From: Straminergon stramineum
Taxonomy: Eukaryota > Streptophyta > Bryopsida > Hypnales > Calliergonaceae
DNA length: 64,000 nucleotides
Reading direction: 5' to 3'
Assembly (NCBI GenBank): GCA_963920665.1
Contig: OY987265.1
Location: 28,897,001 to 28,961,000 of the forward strand
The first letter of the stretch is position 1. Every line of letters starts with the position of its first letter. The notes under the pieces were generated by a model, which ran no database searches, was not told the origin of the DNA, and worked only from the letters and a program-made list of their open reading frames with translations. The position numbers and the translations under genes are program-made. This document shows positions 46,970-58,947 of the stretch, piece by piece.

Positions 46970-47347
46970 GTAGGCCTTTTCAAATTCTTTCTTACTTGTA
47001 TCACTTGCCCTTAGCTCTGCTTTTGATCAAGCCATATATTTAGATGGGATAGTAAATGATACCATTTTGAGGCATTTGCACCCCTATAGATTCAAATTTT
47101 CAATCTAGTCAAGCATCATTGTTGTTATACAAAAATAGATATGAAGGATGAAGGATGAAAACAAAAAAAATTCATGATCAAATTCAAGATTCACACATAT
47201 TTCATCATTTAATCTTCAAAATTCATGTCCTATAATTCTAATCTTTGATTTGATTGAAGTTTGAGTTTATTGGTGTACAATAGAATAAGTAGGATAGAAT
47301 GGACTCTGTTAATTTATTAGTGGTGCTTTGATTTTGTAGACAACGGT

Positions 47348-47582
47348 GCTAGTATGTGAGCCTAAGAATGCGAGCTTGTGAGCATTGAGCCTACATTATA
47401 GGTACCTATAATATAGATACCACGCACTATAGAAGGTGTATGTATCATAAACACCTATAATATAGGTATTTGTAACATATATATCCAATAATCATAGACG
47501 GTTTCTATAGTATATACTCCTATAATATAGGTATGTAGTATTATAGGCTCATGGGCTCACACTCCTATACTCACATAATAGC
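47348..47582. mobile_element. Foldback element of about 235 bp with TATAGG-rich arms
   Basis: The left end GCTAGTATGTGAGCCTAAGA and complemented right end GCTATTATGTGAGTATAGGA match imperfectly for about 28 bases. The arms then share (T)GAGCCTA and ACCTATAATATAG-type blocks. The interior is dominated by CCTATAATATAGGT palindromes. It differs from the CACTAGTA foldbacks. No obvious 2, 3, 8 or 9-bp target duplication, so the superfamily is unknown. Confidence 0.5.
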
Positions 47583-47599
47583 AATCCTTGTTTTGTAGA

Positions 47600-48505
47600 G
47601 GTGCACTTATTATATGAAGATATAAATTCTTCATTAAGTTTTTAAGTTCTAAACCTACTTTAAGAAGAAAAATTGAAAAAAAATAATAGTAAAATATAGT
47701 ATTGTGTTATAACAATTTAGCAAAAGAATAGTGATTATAGGAAAAAAGAGACTTTAGGGGCCCCTTATTAGAAAAAAGTACAAATAAAGTTAAAATACAC
47801 ATAATAGTGTAAATAAAGATAATTGCCTAGGATGAATGATAAATAAAAAATAAAAAATAACACTTGGATGAATGGGGTGTGATTGTAGACACACCTTTTC
47901 ACAAAAGATGTGACTCCTCATTCCTAAGACTATAAATAGACTCAGAAAAATAAAAACATCGGCATCATAAGATCAAATTTTTTTGTACATGTGTATTATT
48001 ATATTTTTGTATTATGTTATGTGATTATATATGTTTGCATTGTGAATTGTGATTCATCATTGTGAGAATTTGCATTCATGTGTGTCATTGTGAGAGTGGA
48101 AAGAGAACTTTGAGAAAATTATTAAGAAAAGAGAAAGTAAGATTGTCAGAACTACCAAGGAGGAAAATTTGACCAAAAGCTAGAGAATTCGGCTCCAAAA
48201 GGAGCAAGATTGAAGAACGAGTAGTCCAAGTAACAACAAGGTTTGAAATTTCCAAAATTTGAGATGGGTCATGGTAATCTCAAGGTGTGCCGTGATCTTG
48301 CAATTTGGCCAATTTGGCCAACACCAACCCCAAAATCAAATTCAAGTTGTTGTTGCAAGCAAGCCAACAACTAAAATTTGAAGTAGGAACAATGGAGCAA
48401 GATTGAATCATAAGAGCAATTTGTCGCTGAGCAGTCTGAATTCCAAATCTCTGTGCAAATCAAAATCTGCTGTAGCTGCGGAGAAGTCCAAGTCAAAGGT
48501 GATTT
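47600..48505. other. AT-rich left flank of the copia element
   Basis: Contains CTATAAATAGACTC near 47930, a good TATA-like motif, followed 100-200 bases later by repeated TTGTGAGA/GTGTGTCATTGTGAG phrases. This could be the promoter part of an older LTR, but ends could not be found. The last bases, GATTT, are the left target duplication of the copia element. Confidence 0.35.
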
Positions 48506-48672
48506 TGTTGACACAATAGAATAACTTAGGGTTTCAGCTACAAAGAATGACATTCATCCATAGATTAACTTAGGATTAGCACCCTATGTATATAACCTGG
48601 CCTTAACATCTTGCTAATCAATTCAACTTTAACTTGTCAATTGTTTTGTCTCTTGTTACACTTCCTACAACA
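48506..48672 (+). repeat. 5' LTR of the copia element
   Basis: Begins TGTTGACACAATAG and ends CTTCCTACAACA. Contains TATGTATATAA near 48590 as a probable TATA box. It matches the 3' LTR at about nine positions in ten. Confidence 0.9.
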
Positions 48673-48684
48673 TGGTATCAGAGC
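48673..48684 (+). other. Primer binding site, initiator-Met tRNA
   Basis: TGGTATCAGAGC follows the 5' LTR directly. It is the complement of the 3' end of plant initiator methionine tRNA, the usual primer of copia elements. Confidence 0.9.
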
Positions 48685-48863
48685 AAGCTACATAATAGAT
48701 CCTTAGTTTAAGTCATAGACTCTAAGCGATTAGCACTGTAGCATCTCAACTCCGCAATAGCTCAGGCATAGCATTTGAGTTATCGTCAAGACCTCGGCAA
48801 CATTGCCAGGTGATGCAACTGAACTCGTAGAATCACGCAGTTCACTATAAGTCAAATCTAGCA

Positions 48864-48915
48864 ATGGATCCTAGCATAAAAGATGTCCTTGAGTCCATGA
48901 AATTAGTTGGACCCT
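48864..48915 (+). pseudogene. copia gag, 5' fragment
   Basis: An ATG at 48864 starts MDPSIKDVLESMKLVGP, then the frame is cut by the insertion of solo LTR copy C. The sequence resumes in the same gene at 53643. This is the true gag start, about 190 bases after the primer binding site. Confidence 0.75.
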
Positions 48916-49403
48916 TGTGAGTGTTTTAAACTCCACCCTTTGAGTTATAACATGCACACAAGTTCTATGGCTTGTTAAATCGATTTCCTTAGGGTGTTTG
49001 TGATCTAAATTCAATTTGCGCCTTCCAAGCAATGGACACTTTGTTTTTTAAATATCCAAATTGAACTTAAATCATTTAAATCCTAATTTTTAAACTATGG
49101 TTAACTAAATCAAATAACTAATCAAATAACTAATCAAAAGATGAATTCAAACTAAAATCAATCTAACCTAACTTGTAGAATGTAATTTGCCCTTTCTAGA
49201 TGATAAAGCAAGTTAAATTCTGACTTCCTTGGTAAAAGAAATGAATGGATGAAATATTGATCCCTAAACTACATCACAACCTTCATCCTTGCATTAAAAA
49301 TAATAAAACTAATTGAAATAAATCTAGATTTTAGGGTTGAGGTTTTTAATTATGTTAGTTACCTAATTCTAAGACTAAACCTAATTTGACCAATAATTAA
49401 AGA

Positions 49404-49436
49404 ACTTCATCCAAATTAAGATCAAACTTCATCCAA
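49404..49436 (-). repeat. Diverged GGATGAAGTT motif pair in LTR copy C
   Basis: On the minus strand TTGGATGAAGTT occurs twice, at 49425-49436 and 49404-49415, as direct rather than inverted copies. Position relative to the other motif suggests it replaces one of the two foldbacks seen in copies A and D. Confidence 0.45.
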
Positions 49437-49687
49437 CCTTTTCTCACTTAAAATAAAAGTATTTTTTAAATAGAAATACATTCTGGAATCTTTAAAAGAT
49501 TCCCTAATTTGATTCCCTATTTAAATGATTCCTTAAAGATTCCTTAGAAATTTTTTTTAATTATCTTCTATTCTAATTTAAATCAAACTTCCTATTCTAA
49601 AATTATGGTTTTTTAGGGTTTTATAAAATTCAGAAATTACCTTCCCAACAAGGTAAGACCCAAAAAAACTAAATTCTTAAAAAGTTA

Positions 49688-49740
49688 TTAATGAATGAAA
49701 TTTGTTTTAAAAGTCTAAAAAGTTAAATTTCATTCATTAA
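49688..49740 (-). repeat. Foldback motif of LTR copy C, perfect 16-bp stem
   Basis: TTAATGAATGAAATTT (49688-49703) and AAATTTCATTCATTAA (49725-49740) pair perfectly around a 21-nt loop. Compared with copy A, both arms have changed (GGATGAAGTTT to GAATGAAATTT, and AAACTTCATCC to AAATTTCATTC), so pairing is kept although sequence is not. Confidence 0.65.
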
Positions 49741-52055
49741 TTATTTCTTAGTCTAAACGAACAATTGCAATTTAAAATTTTTTAAATGTTAATTTTCTTT
49801 TCTAATTTTCCTAAAGCTTCCAATGGTCTATTCTATCAAGTGAAATTTTAATCAAATTGAAATTAAGAGAAATGAAATATAAAGAATTTTAACGTACCTT
49901 TCCCATGAAGTAATCGATTGTACCATCCTCGAGGATCACGAGATGAATGGTTTCGTAGTAACCCGCTCTATCCTCCATTTCGCTAATTCATTGCACAATT
50001 TGAAATTAAATCTCATTCAATGTTGTACTTCAATTTCAATTTTTATTTTCCTACTAATGGTTATGGGATTTAATTAATTTTGGTTGTATTTAAAATAATT
50101 CCTAATTAATTAAAAATTATTTTAATACCTCAAAACCTTTTAAATCCACTAAATCAAATCAAATCTAATAAATCCTAATTATTTTGTAATTTCCTAATCC
50201 TCCGAAAGATATTAGTTGGCGTTTTGTCTTTATCTATTTGTTTGATTAAGCCTAATAAAACAAAACCTAACCAAAGCCTAGCCTTCTAATACCTAAAGAA
50301 TCCTAATTAATGACTAACCAACAATTCAATGAATAGTAATGAGAATAAAATTTCAAAATAAAATTGAAAGGATTCTTACCTTATTAATTGTTTAGATTCT
50401 TTTTATTCTTCTCCTTCCCTTCGTCTACAACTCTTCAACTCTTATTTGCAATTTGTGTTTTGAAGAGTTAAGTGAGAGTTTTATGAGTTGATGATGTTTC
50501 AATGAGTGCTCAATAATTGTTAAGAGTGTTAGCACTTTTAAAATTTCCAAATGTTTGAGAAACTTACCTTAAATTTTGGTGTATCCTTTCCAACTTCCAA
50601 TTCCTGGTTTTGCAGAGGCAGTCGTTGGACTCCTGGTCGAGCTGGTATTCCTGCATCGCTCAGCTCCTTGTTTGTCCACTTTTGCTCGTCCAGCTCTTGG
50701 TCCGTTTGTACTCTGGCTCCCTAAACTAGTCTACACTCTGGCTCCCCAGACGATGGGTTGGCCTGCCTCCTCGTGATGATACATGGTAGGTTGGGATTCG
50801 TCGAGATCCTAGTTTGTTCGATTCAGGTACTGTAGCCCCTTGCACGGCTTTAGGCCCTCCTTTGCACAGTCTTGGGCTCTTCCGATTTTAACCTCTGTCT
50901 CCTTTACGCACTAACTGATTGTAAATTATTGGTCTTCAACAATTGAGATTTTGACCAAAGACGGAATGCAAATAATTCTAACTATAACTATCCTAATTTT
51001 TTGAGTTTTGAGGATTTTTCTCTCAACTAAAAGCAAACTTTCACTACTATAATTATGACATTCAAATAGTTTTGTTTTGGGATTTTGGGGAATTTTTCAA
51101 CTTCCTAAGTTTTAAACTAACAAGCTAATTTTTGGGTTTTTTGGAGTAAATTTAAACTAAACAACTAAGTATTCTAAGCTAATTAAAAATCTCTTCCCAG
51201 GATAATTTTAATGACTCTAACTAAAGGAAACTAATCTAAATTTTGAGTTTTCTGTAACTACTACTAAGGATTTTATCAAGAGTTCAAACTAAGGAATTTT
51301 GACTAATTTTCTCTAATCTTTCTCATTAAATCAAATGTTCCTAATTACTACACTTGCCAAGCATTTTTCCAAGCATGCAAATAAGGAAATTTCTCTAATA
51401 CTTGGGACCACTTTTTAAAATGTCAATTTCAAATATCCCAAAGTCAAAGCTTCGTTGTGCGGGGGCAACCCCAAGTATACATGGTGTCAATGATCAAATT
51501 TTAGTATTTTGAAAGTCAATCTTTAAAGGAGGTACACATGACAGTGTTTAAACCGAACATTAAAGATTAATTCTTTTAAAATTTTAAAGTATCCAAGTTT
51601 AATTACTAAAGGAGGTACATATAACAGCGTTTAAATCGAACTTTAGCAATTAAAGTCCCAATCTCTGTTATGCAACGAATTTTGGGCAAAGGTTGGTTTA
51701 ATAAACTTTTGGCAAAGTCAAGCTTCACCGCCTTAAGTCTATTGATACCAAATTCTGTTGTAATGAGCACAATTTGTTAGTATTCAAGAAATCTTAAACG
51801 AAATTAGAGTTTGGAGGTCTATCCCTTCCAAAACTCTCACAAATGAAAGAAAATGGAGGCTTAGTCTTGAGAACTTAAAGAAATCAAATTGAAATCACTT
51901 TGAAGGGACCCTTTTGTCCTTCAAAGTGTGCAAATCAAGAATTAGAATGAAAATCAGGTCGGATCTTGACCTGGATCAGTGCTCCAACCACGCCGATAGC
52001 ACAAAAGCAAAGTTTAGATATAAGAATGAGGGTATCGACAACCTCGAGGGAAGGG

Positions 52056-52064
52056 CTTTTTATA
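52056..52064 (-). promoter_or_regulatory. TATA box of LTR copy C
   Basis: TATAAAAAG on the minus strand, preceded by GGGAAGGGGCCTGGGACAAG and followed by CCCTTCCCTCGAGG. It lies about 1.57 kb from the LTR start, comparable to 1.26-1.68 kb in the other copies. Confidence 0.5.
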
Positions 52065-53642
52065 CTTGTCCCAGGCCCCTTCCCGGTAAGTTGTTGGTGA
52101 AAAAACATTTACTTTTGATCTCGAGATATTTCCTAAACTACCCTTACGTACTTCCAAAATAATCTTTATTTAATGGAAGAATCTTCTAGAACCCTCTCCA
52201 TTTAGCTAATAAATCTTGGCTAAATCAAATCCAAGATCTTTTTCCAAAGATATTTTGAAAATAACCCTGATTAATCTAGATATTTTGTTAATTAACCCAA
52301 AGTATTTCTAAATTGTCTTTCTTTAAACAAAAGATGGATTGTTACGCAAGAAAAGAGATCTTATCCAAATCCAATCTTCAATTTTTCAAAAGATATTTGC
52401 GAAATTAACTTTGAATTACCACTAATTACTCTAAAAAAGTCAAACCTATTGCTGGACTCTTCTTATCTTCTAGGGAACAATTCCAAATTCAAAAATGATT
52501 GCGCCATTGTGTTTAGAAGACCCAAATTAGCCTTGGGGACCCCATACTCCTTTCTTTCCAACCATTCGTAAGTGTAAAATCAACTTACAATAACTCCAAA
52601 GAAAAGTGAAAACTCTAACTTTTGGAATTTGTTTCTTTTGAGGAAACTGTATAGCTAGGATTATTTAGAAAGTTTGTGGGAGTAAGAAAAGACCCTTCAT
52701 TCACGTTATTTGGACACCGCCATCTCTTGGTACACCGGTCAATCCGCCGTAAAGTTGTAAATTCTTCAAAAGTCCAATGTCGTTGCCGATTTTGGTACTT
52801 AGGAATGTCAGAATGTCTTCAAACTTCGTAGGACGCTTTCTTAGCACATAAAACACTATCCTAATTTTTAGTGGGATTTTACCGCAATATGATTAATTCC
52901 TAGGAATTTACGACCATGTTCAAAGATAGTTGACTTCCCATGGAGTCATTGTAATTGTTTTAAAAAAATCTGAAACTTTTTGGGTAGCTTCTAGGAAACT
53001 CCCAAAACCAAAGTGCAACATCACATTTCACTTTGAACTATTCATAGGAAGCTAAAATTAGCAATTCCCTTTTAATTTCCACCCGAGGGGAAAATTATTC
53101 TTGTATTGGGGAATCTTGGAACAACCGGCTCTAATGTCAGCTCCTGGCATGCTTTTAGAGTAAAAGCACCTTTCTTCATACTCCGGTCGTTCTCCCATAA
53201 CTTTATTTCCAAATTGGATCATTCTTCTACAAGTTACCTGCAAATAAGAATTTATCAATCTAAATTCTTTACGAATTGGATGGTGACCTATACTAGACTC
53301 TCTAGACCTAAAATAGACTTAGCCAGCTTGTCACATGCAATTGTAAGACTTAGTTTAACATGGACAACTACTAGGACTGGCTAACACTCAAACCCTTAAT
53401 TCTCTCGGAAATACTTAATCGACCTCTCAGACTCTCAATTAGGCATTAGAAGTATGAAATTTGAGTATTTTATATACTCTGTACTTCTAGGATGACCCCT
53501 CACTGTATTGGTAGGGACTTCTACCAAATACCATTTAAACACTCTTTTTATGCATTTTTGCATATAAATATGCTCAAATACTAACAAAACGAAAAAAAGA
53601 AAACCCTGAGTTCCAAGTGCCAACTTGAGGGCTCACAACCCT

Positions 53643-54562
53643 CCAACTATATCATTTGGAGCTACAAAGTTAAAATGATACTTTTGCAAGAGGGCCTATG
53701 CCCTATGGACATACATCGAACCTACGGATCAGACTGCTCCAACGGACACAACAACTTCATCAGTTGAAATAGACAGTGTGGTGGATGCAGCACATCTACA
53801 CGGAGCAACAATATTGGTGGTAGAGTCGCTACAACCCGCCACCGACGTCAATGCTACAATCGAATGGACGTGGGAGAACAAACGTTGATTTTGCGTTGGC
53901 AAGATCATCATTTCTCTAGTACGAGACTCCATTATCCTCAATATCATTCATCTTACGAACCCACATGATATCTGGCAAAGACTCAAAAACATGTGCGATG
54001 TTAGAAATTCATTTAGACGTCTATCTCTCAAAGAACGATTCTACTTGTTGAAACTTGGAGAGGGCAAAGGAATAGGAGAACACCTTTAGGAAATCAACCT
54101 ACTAGTGACCCAACTAGCAATTTTAGGTATAGCTATCCCAGACGAGGACCTAGTAGACCTTACATTAAATAGCCTACCCAAGAGGTGGTCTACCTTCCGT
54201 CAAATCCCAAAGGATAGAGACTGGATACCATCTTTTCCAGAACTAGAAGGTCTATTTCTTCAAGAAGAACAGTGTCGAACCTTCGAAAGTCAATGTAATG
54301 AACTAGAAGAACTCAATTTTGTCAAGACTGGTAGAGGTCCTTCCAGGGGAAAATACAACGCATACCCAACTCAAGGTCGTAACACTAGGGGCAGAGGATA
54401 CTCCTACACCGATCGCAACATACTTGCGCCACCAACAAGTCAAGGAACACAGACACACGGCCGTCATTCGATATATTGCCATAATTGTGGTAAGCAAGGA
54501 CACTATGTGCGTGATTGCGCCCAGATCACTCTTGAGGAGAAAATTAAGAACATGCAACTCTA
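53643..54562 (+). pseudogene. copia gag, main part with zinc knuckle
   Basis: Immediately after the nested element the frame gives NYIIWSYKVKM, the tryptophan-containing start region of copia gag. From 54105 a clean stretch of 152 codons shows the GIAIPDEDLV, LTLNSLPKRW and FLQEEQCR motifs of copia gag (UBN2 type). A CCHC zinc knuckle, CHNCGKQGHYVRDC, lies at 54477-54518. Upstream stops include a TAG near 54088 that would have been CAG. Gag would form the virus-like particle; this copy is inactive. Confidence 0.85.
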
Positions 54563-54739
54563 GCTCAGCAATATCCAACGTAATCGTAACCATAGCCGTC
54601 CACATCAGTCTCAACACGTACATCTCACTGAAGTTGACAATGACCAAGACTTCAACGAAGAATACACGCCTACTTCTCCACCACTTTATGTATAGGCTTG
54701 TATCAACGCTTTTCCAGATGATCAAGACAACGAAATAAT

Positions 54740-55295
54740 CAACGCCTGTGTCATATCAACATCCACTGAAGAAGACTCGTTCCTCGACTGTGGAGCATCT
54801 TCTCATGTCACTAGTAACCTTAGCCTCTTCTCTCAAACTACTCCATCAAATATACCTCACATTAGGATAGTAGGTGGCCAAATCATGCTCGTATCTAGCC
54901 GAGGCACTATAAGCATTACTAATCTCTTTGGAGAAATAAAAGATATCCACAATGTTCTTTATGTCCTTGGCGTCAAAACAAATCTCTTCTCAATTGGCAA
55001 ACTTATGGATATTGGCTATAAAGTGCTATTTGAGTCTACACAGTGCCTTATATACGACAAAGACCAACCTCATAACATATTTCTTCAAGGGATCTATGAT
55101 TCAAACAACAATCTATATCGGGTAGAAACCTACGCTAGCCATCTAGGTCTTATCACCCCAACAACAACAGCACTTGCTTACGACACTACAACCATAGCGA
55201 GTGCTGCACCGAATAGAGACTATGCTTTACCACGACGCCTCAATAGTACCTTCATCGACATGACAGTTAGCTCCCCCGCTTCGCGTCCATCTTGA
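54740..55295 (+). pseudogene. copia protease region
   Basis: The reading frame gives FLDCGASSHVT at about 54780-54812, the aspartic protease motif in which the usual D-S-G is D-C-G. It is followed by VGGQIMLVSSRGTI and VLYVLGVKTNLFSIGKLMD, conserved in copia polyproteins just before the GAG-pre-integrase domain. TAG stops separate it from gag (54561 and near 54694). The frame remains open to about 55293. Confidence 0.8.
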
Positions 55296-56240
55296 TCTCC
55301 TGATAGTAAAATACATCTATGGCACAGACGAATCGGTCATATTAATTACTAGAGTTTGTACCATATGACATCATGACAACTAGTAGCTGGAGTACCGCCC
55401 CTTCCTCTTCTCAAACATGTGTGTCCTTGCATGCTGGGAAAGTTTCCCCACGACTACATACTGAAGAAATGTACCACCTACACAACGTGACTACTCTAGT
55501 TAATTCATAGCCACCTCGATGGCCCCATGCCCACAGCTTCCGAGACTGGCAAATGATATATACTCACCTTTATTGACAACTTTTCCCGCATGACTTGGCT
55601 GTATTTTATCTCTGATCAATCCCAAACCTTAGACGCCTTTAAACAATTCTGAACCATGGTCAAAACCTCCACCAGTTGCATAGAGACTTTAAAGAGCAAT
55701 AGAAGCGGTGAATACATCTCCACCGATTTTGCTTCCTATTGTACTACACATGGCATCCTTAGACAATTGACTGCAAGCTACTCCCCTCACCAAAACAGCA
55801 TAGCAGAATGCAAAAACCATACCTTATTAGAAGGCATATGTAGTGTAGTAACATGCACCCAAATTCCCAAGGCTCTCTAGGATGAGATCACTTGCATTGT
55901 TAATTACATTTAGAATTGTTGTTGTACAAAGGCTCTCAAGATGCGTACACTTGAGGAAGCCTTCATTGGAATTAAACTACACCTCAGTCACCTCCGAGTC
56001 ATAGGCTGCCTTGCCTATTGTCACATTCTTGATTCAAAACGACAAAAGTTTGACCCTAAAGCCATTCCCACCATTTTACTTGGGTACGATGAGTATAGCA
56101 AAGCCTACCGTTGCTATAACCCTGGCACTCACAAAATCTTAGTCAGTTGAGATGTCTGCTTTGACGAATCCAATCTCAAACTCCCTCACCCTGAAACTAT
56201 AGAACTTGTTGAGGACCCTTCCTTTCTAGATTGAATTCTC
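55296..56240 (+). pseudogene. copia integrase, broken
   Basis: A degenerate zinc-binding segment (LWHRRIGHIN, later C..C) is followed by FIDNFSRMTWLYF near 55570-55605 (first catalytic D), LKSNRSGEY near 55690 where the second catalytic D is replaced by N, and SYSPHQNSIAECKNHTL near 55780-55830 with the catalytic E. Downstream is HLRVIGCLAYCHI and ILLGYDEYSKAYRCYNPGTHKI, the end of the domain. At least five in-frame stops interrupt it. Integrase joins element DNA to the host; this one cannot act. Confidence 0.82.
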
Positions 56241-56639
56241 TCTTCCTCTCCAACCCAATCCTCACCTTCTCCATCTCCTCTTATTGTCGCCTCTCTCTCT
56301 ACAACTAATCCCTCACTTGTTCTCCCCGCATCTCCTTCTCCAGTCTCTGCCCCTCCCACGCCTATGATCCCTCCACCTCCAGACCTACCATCCTCCACTA
56401 CTTCAGTTCCACCCATACTAGCTTCGCCACCTCGACCTTGCCGCTTCCAATGCCCTCATTGCTAGAATATACACCTTAATGGTTACGAGCTTTGCCTATC
56501 AACTGATGACTTCAACATTTGCTTTGTCATTACGGCTCCCCCTCCTCCCGCACTTGTCCAATCCACCATCGATCACATCACCTTCAAGCAAATACAACAT
56601 GACCCTGGCTAGCGATCGGCTATGCAAGAAGAAATGGCC

Positions 56640-57232
56640 TCCATCTAGAAGAACCAGACTTGGGACTTGGAACCCCTTCCACCCTAAACATGAGCTATCA
56701 CCTGCAAGTGGGTTTTCAAACTCAAACCGGGCATCAATGGTGGCCCCTCTATAAAGAAAGCCCGTTTTGTGGCTCGTGGCTTCAAACAACGTCACGCCAT
56801 CGACTTCAACGAAACGTTTGCGTCCATCATCAAATGGGCTACCATTCGTACTACTATTGCTCTAGCTATTGCTCAATGTTGGAGCATTCATCACATGGAT
56901 GTCCGCACCGCCTTCCTGCATGGATTATTGAAAGAATGAGTCTACATGTATCAACCCTCGGTTTCTGTTCTTGGGGACAACACCTAGTCTATCGCCTGCA
57001 CAAATTTCTCTACAACCTCAAACAAAGCCCACGCATGTGGCATGACTGCATTGATGCCGCTTTACATAAACTTGGTCTCCATCACAACAAGTTCGATAGC
57101 AACATGTACTACATGCATCAAGATGGGGAGACGCTTATCCTAATGCTTTACGTAGACGACCTCTTCATTACAAGGAGCTCCGATTGACTCATAACCTAGC
57201 TCAAGTAGTTTCTTCATCAAGAGTTTGAAATG
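56640..57232 (+). pseudogene. copia reverse transcriptase, broken
   Basis: Recognisable in changing phases: VARGFKQRHAIDFNETFASI near 56770-56825, DVRTAFLHG near 56900, LYNLKQSPRMWHD near 57010-57050, and the active-site YVDD at 57149-57160 in LMLYVDDLFI. Frameshifts and TAG/TGA stops near 56938, 56985 and 57184 inactivate it. The segment 56240-56640 before it is a Pro/Ser-rich linker plus a damaged start of the domain. Confidence 0.85.
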
Positions 57233-58195
57233 ACAGACTTCGGCAAGATTAAATGCTACCTCGGAATTTCCTTCGAACAAGTTCTCCTCAGTACGTTTCT
57301 CCACCAGCAAGACTATACCAAATCCATTCTTCGTGATTTTAACATGGCCGACTGTAAGTCTGCACCCACACCTCTCCTTGAAGGTCACCTCCTCGTCACC
57401 GACATGAACTCTCCTTCAATCGACTCAACATACTACTGTCGCCTCATTGAGAAACTTAGCTTTCTCACAATTACCACACCCGACATCACCTATGTCGTTA
57501 GTCGGCTCAGCAGCTACATGGCTCACCCGCAACAAGCCCATCTCGATGCTGCCAAACATCTCCTCCACTATCTCCAAGGCACCCTTGATTCTGGAATCTT
57601 ATATCGTACTGGGGCCCCAATCCAAATCTCTGGGTACATCGATGCCGATTGGGGCTCTTGTCTTGAAACACGACGCTCTATGGAGGCATACATTTTCAAA
57701 TCCGGTGGCGGCCTGATCACCTAGCAAAGCAAACGACAACTTACAATTTCTCAATTATCTACGGAATCGGAATACCATGCGCTCAACAACAACACTCAAA
57801 AAGTAGTTTGGCTTCATCGATTCCTTCAAGAGCTCCACCCGCCTACTTCACCATCTCGCTTTCTGCCCGACTCTATCTACACCACCTCTCCCAGCACAAA
57901 CTTAAGCATTACCCTATACTACGACAATCAAGAAGCCATGAAGCTCTCCCACAACCCAATATTCCATGCAAGATCAAAACATATAGAAATTCATTACCAC
58001 TTTATCCGCGAACGAGTCTTAGGAGGGGCAATACAATTACAATATATTCATACAAATGATCAACCAGTGGATGCGCTTACAAAGCCCTTAGCCCATGTCA
58101 AATTCACTCAACATCGAGCCACCCTCGGATTACATAGTCTAATGAGCTTGCAATCCTCTCCGAATGCCTCACTTTCCTCGCATACTCTACTCTAA
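57233..58195 (+). pseudogene. copia RT thumb and RNase H region
   Basis: DFGKIKCYLGIS opens the segment and KSAPTPL, PDITYVVSRLSSYM and HLLHYLQGT follow, all standard copia landmarks. RNase H begins at GYIDADWG (57632-57655), continues after a TAG at 57722 (from TGG) with SKRQLTISQLSTESEYHAL, then DNQEAMKLSHNPIFHARSKH near 57922-57980 and HIRERVL-type and DALTKPL sequence to about 58140. One frameshift lies between 57850 and 57940. Confidence 0.85.
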
Positions 58196-58769
58196 GGCAA
58201 CCCTAGAAATTTACAGCCTGGAACAGATACTCCTTAGCTTCCACCAATGTACCAAAACTCTTGTGCTCAGCCCCGCTATACCCAGTCACCTCCCTTGAAC
58301 AATCCAACCATGAGAAGTAGAGGTCTAGAGTGCGCCCTCACCTTACAACATAGTACTTCTCTCTTGTCTTCGAGCCTCCCCGAAATTTGCCGCTTAACCT
58401 CGATGTCACCCCTCCATACCGATAGCTCCGCATCTCCAAATCACAAGCTTTCCTCCCCACCAACGGCTCAACACTTGTTGCACACTTCTCTGCTTCACTC
58501 AACTCAATCGCCTCACTATCCTCATCTACATCCTGCGATTGCTCCGTCACCACAACATTGGCAACATCGTAGCACCAATTCATCCGTTGCGACACAAATG
58601 CAACACACAACCACAACAACAATTTGGCGAAACCAGCTATCGACACACCACCAATACACTCCCGCAACAACTAGATTCTTCGACCCTCCACTCGCACCAT
58701 TCTCTCCAATGCACCAAATTTAGAATCTCACATTCACAGATCCTAGGCACAGAAACCCTGTTTCTCAAT
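58196..58769 (+). other. C- and A-rich tail between pol and the polypurine tract
   Basis: About 570 bases lie between the end of RNase H and the PPT, longer than in compact copia elements. The plus strand is rich in C and A, so frames on both strands stay open by composition (158 codons plus, 110 codons minus). No protein family is recognised. Confidence 0.4.
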
Positions 58770-58779
58770 TTAGAGGGGG
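58770..58779 (+). other. Polypurine tract of the copia element
   Basis: TAGAGGGGG abuts the 3' LTR and is the expected primer site for plus-strand synthesis. Confidence 0.8.
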
Positions 58780-58947
58780 TGTTGACACAATAGAGTAACT
58801 TAGGATTTCAGCTACAGAGGATGACATTCATCCATAGATTAACTTAGAGTTAGCACCCTATGTATATAACCTGGACTTAACGTCTTACTAATCAGTTCAA
58901 CTTTAACCTATCGATTGTTTTGTCTCTTGTTATACTTCGTTACAATA
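58780..58947 (+). repeat. 3' LTR of the copia element
   Basis: Begins TGTTGACACAATAG and ends TTCGTTACAATA; the final CA is mutated to TA. The target duplication GATTT follows at 58948-58952. Confidence 0.88.

Larger units (their letters stand above)
48916..53637 (-). mobile_element. Giant solo LTR, copy C (4.72 kb), nested in copia gag
   Basis: On the minus strand it begins TGTGAGCCCTCAAGTTGGCA and its plus-strand left end is TGTGAGTGTTTTAAACTCCA; a perfect target duplication ACCCT flanks it (48911-48915 and 53638-53642). Minus-strand landmarks match copies A, B and D: a TATTTGGTAGAAG-like segment near the start, a CCCACTAAAAATTAGGATAG stretch near 52860, a TATA box near 52056, a GCGAAGCTT-like motif near 51727 and foldback motifs near 49.4-49.7 kb. 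It carries no coding frame. Being inside gag, it is younger than the copia insertion. Confidence 0.85.
48506..58947 (+). mobile_element. Ty1-copia LTR retrotransposon, complete but dead
   Basis: Two LTRs of 167 and 168 bp (TGTTGAC...ACA/ATA) are flanked by a perfect 5-bp target duplication, GATTT, at 48501-48505 and 58948-58952. A primer binding site and polypurine tract are in the right places, and the internal order gag, protease, integrase, reverse transcriptase, RNase H is that of copia. The total is 10.44 kb; without the nested 4.72-kb solo LTR and one target duplication it would be about 5.7 kb. I count about 16 substitutions between the LTRs, nearly all transitions. Many internal stops make it inactive. 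Confidence 0.92.

Noticed and set aside
48673..48690. Possible tRNA gene suggested by TGGTATCAGAGC
   Set aside because: This is the primer binding site after the 5' LTR; no cloverleaf can be drawn around it.
58247..58723. 158-codon frame after copia pol, possible extra gene
   Set aside because: Sequence is C- and A-rich, frames are open on both strands, and codon use and products are low-complexity. It is better read as non-coding tail.
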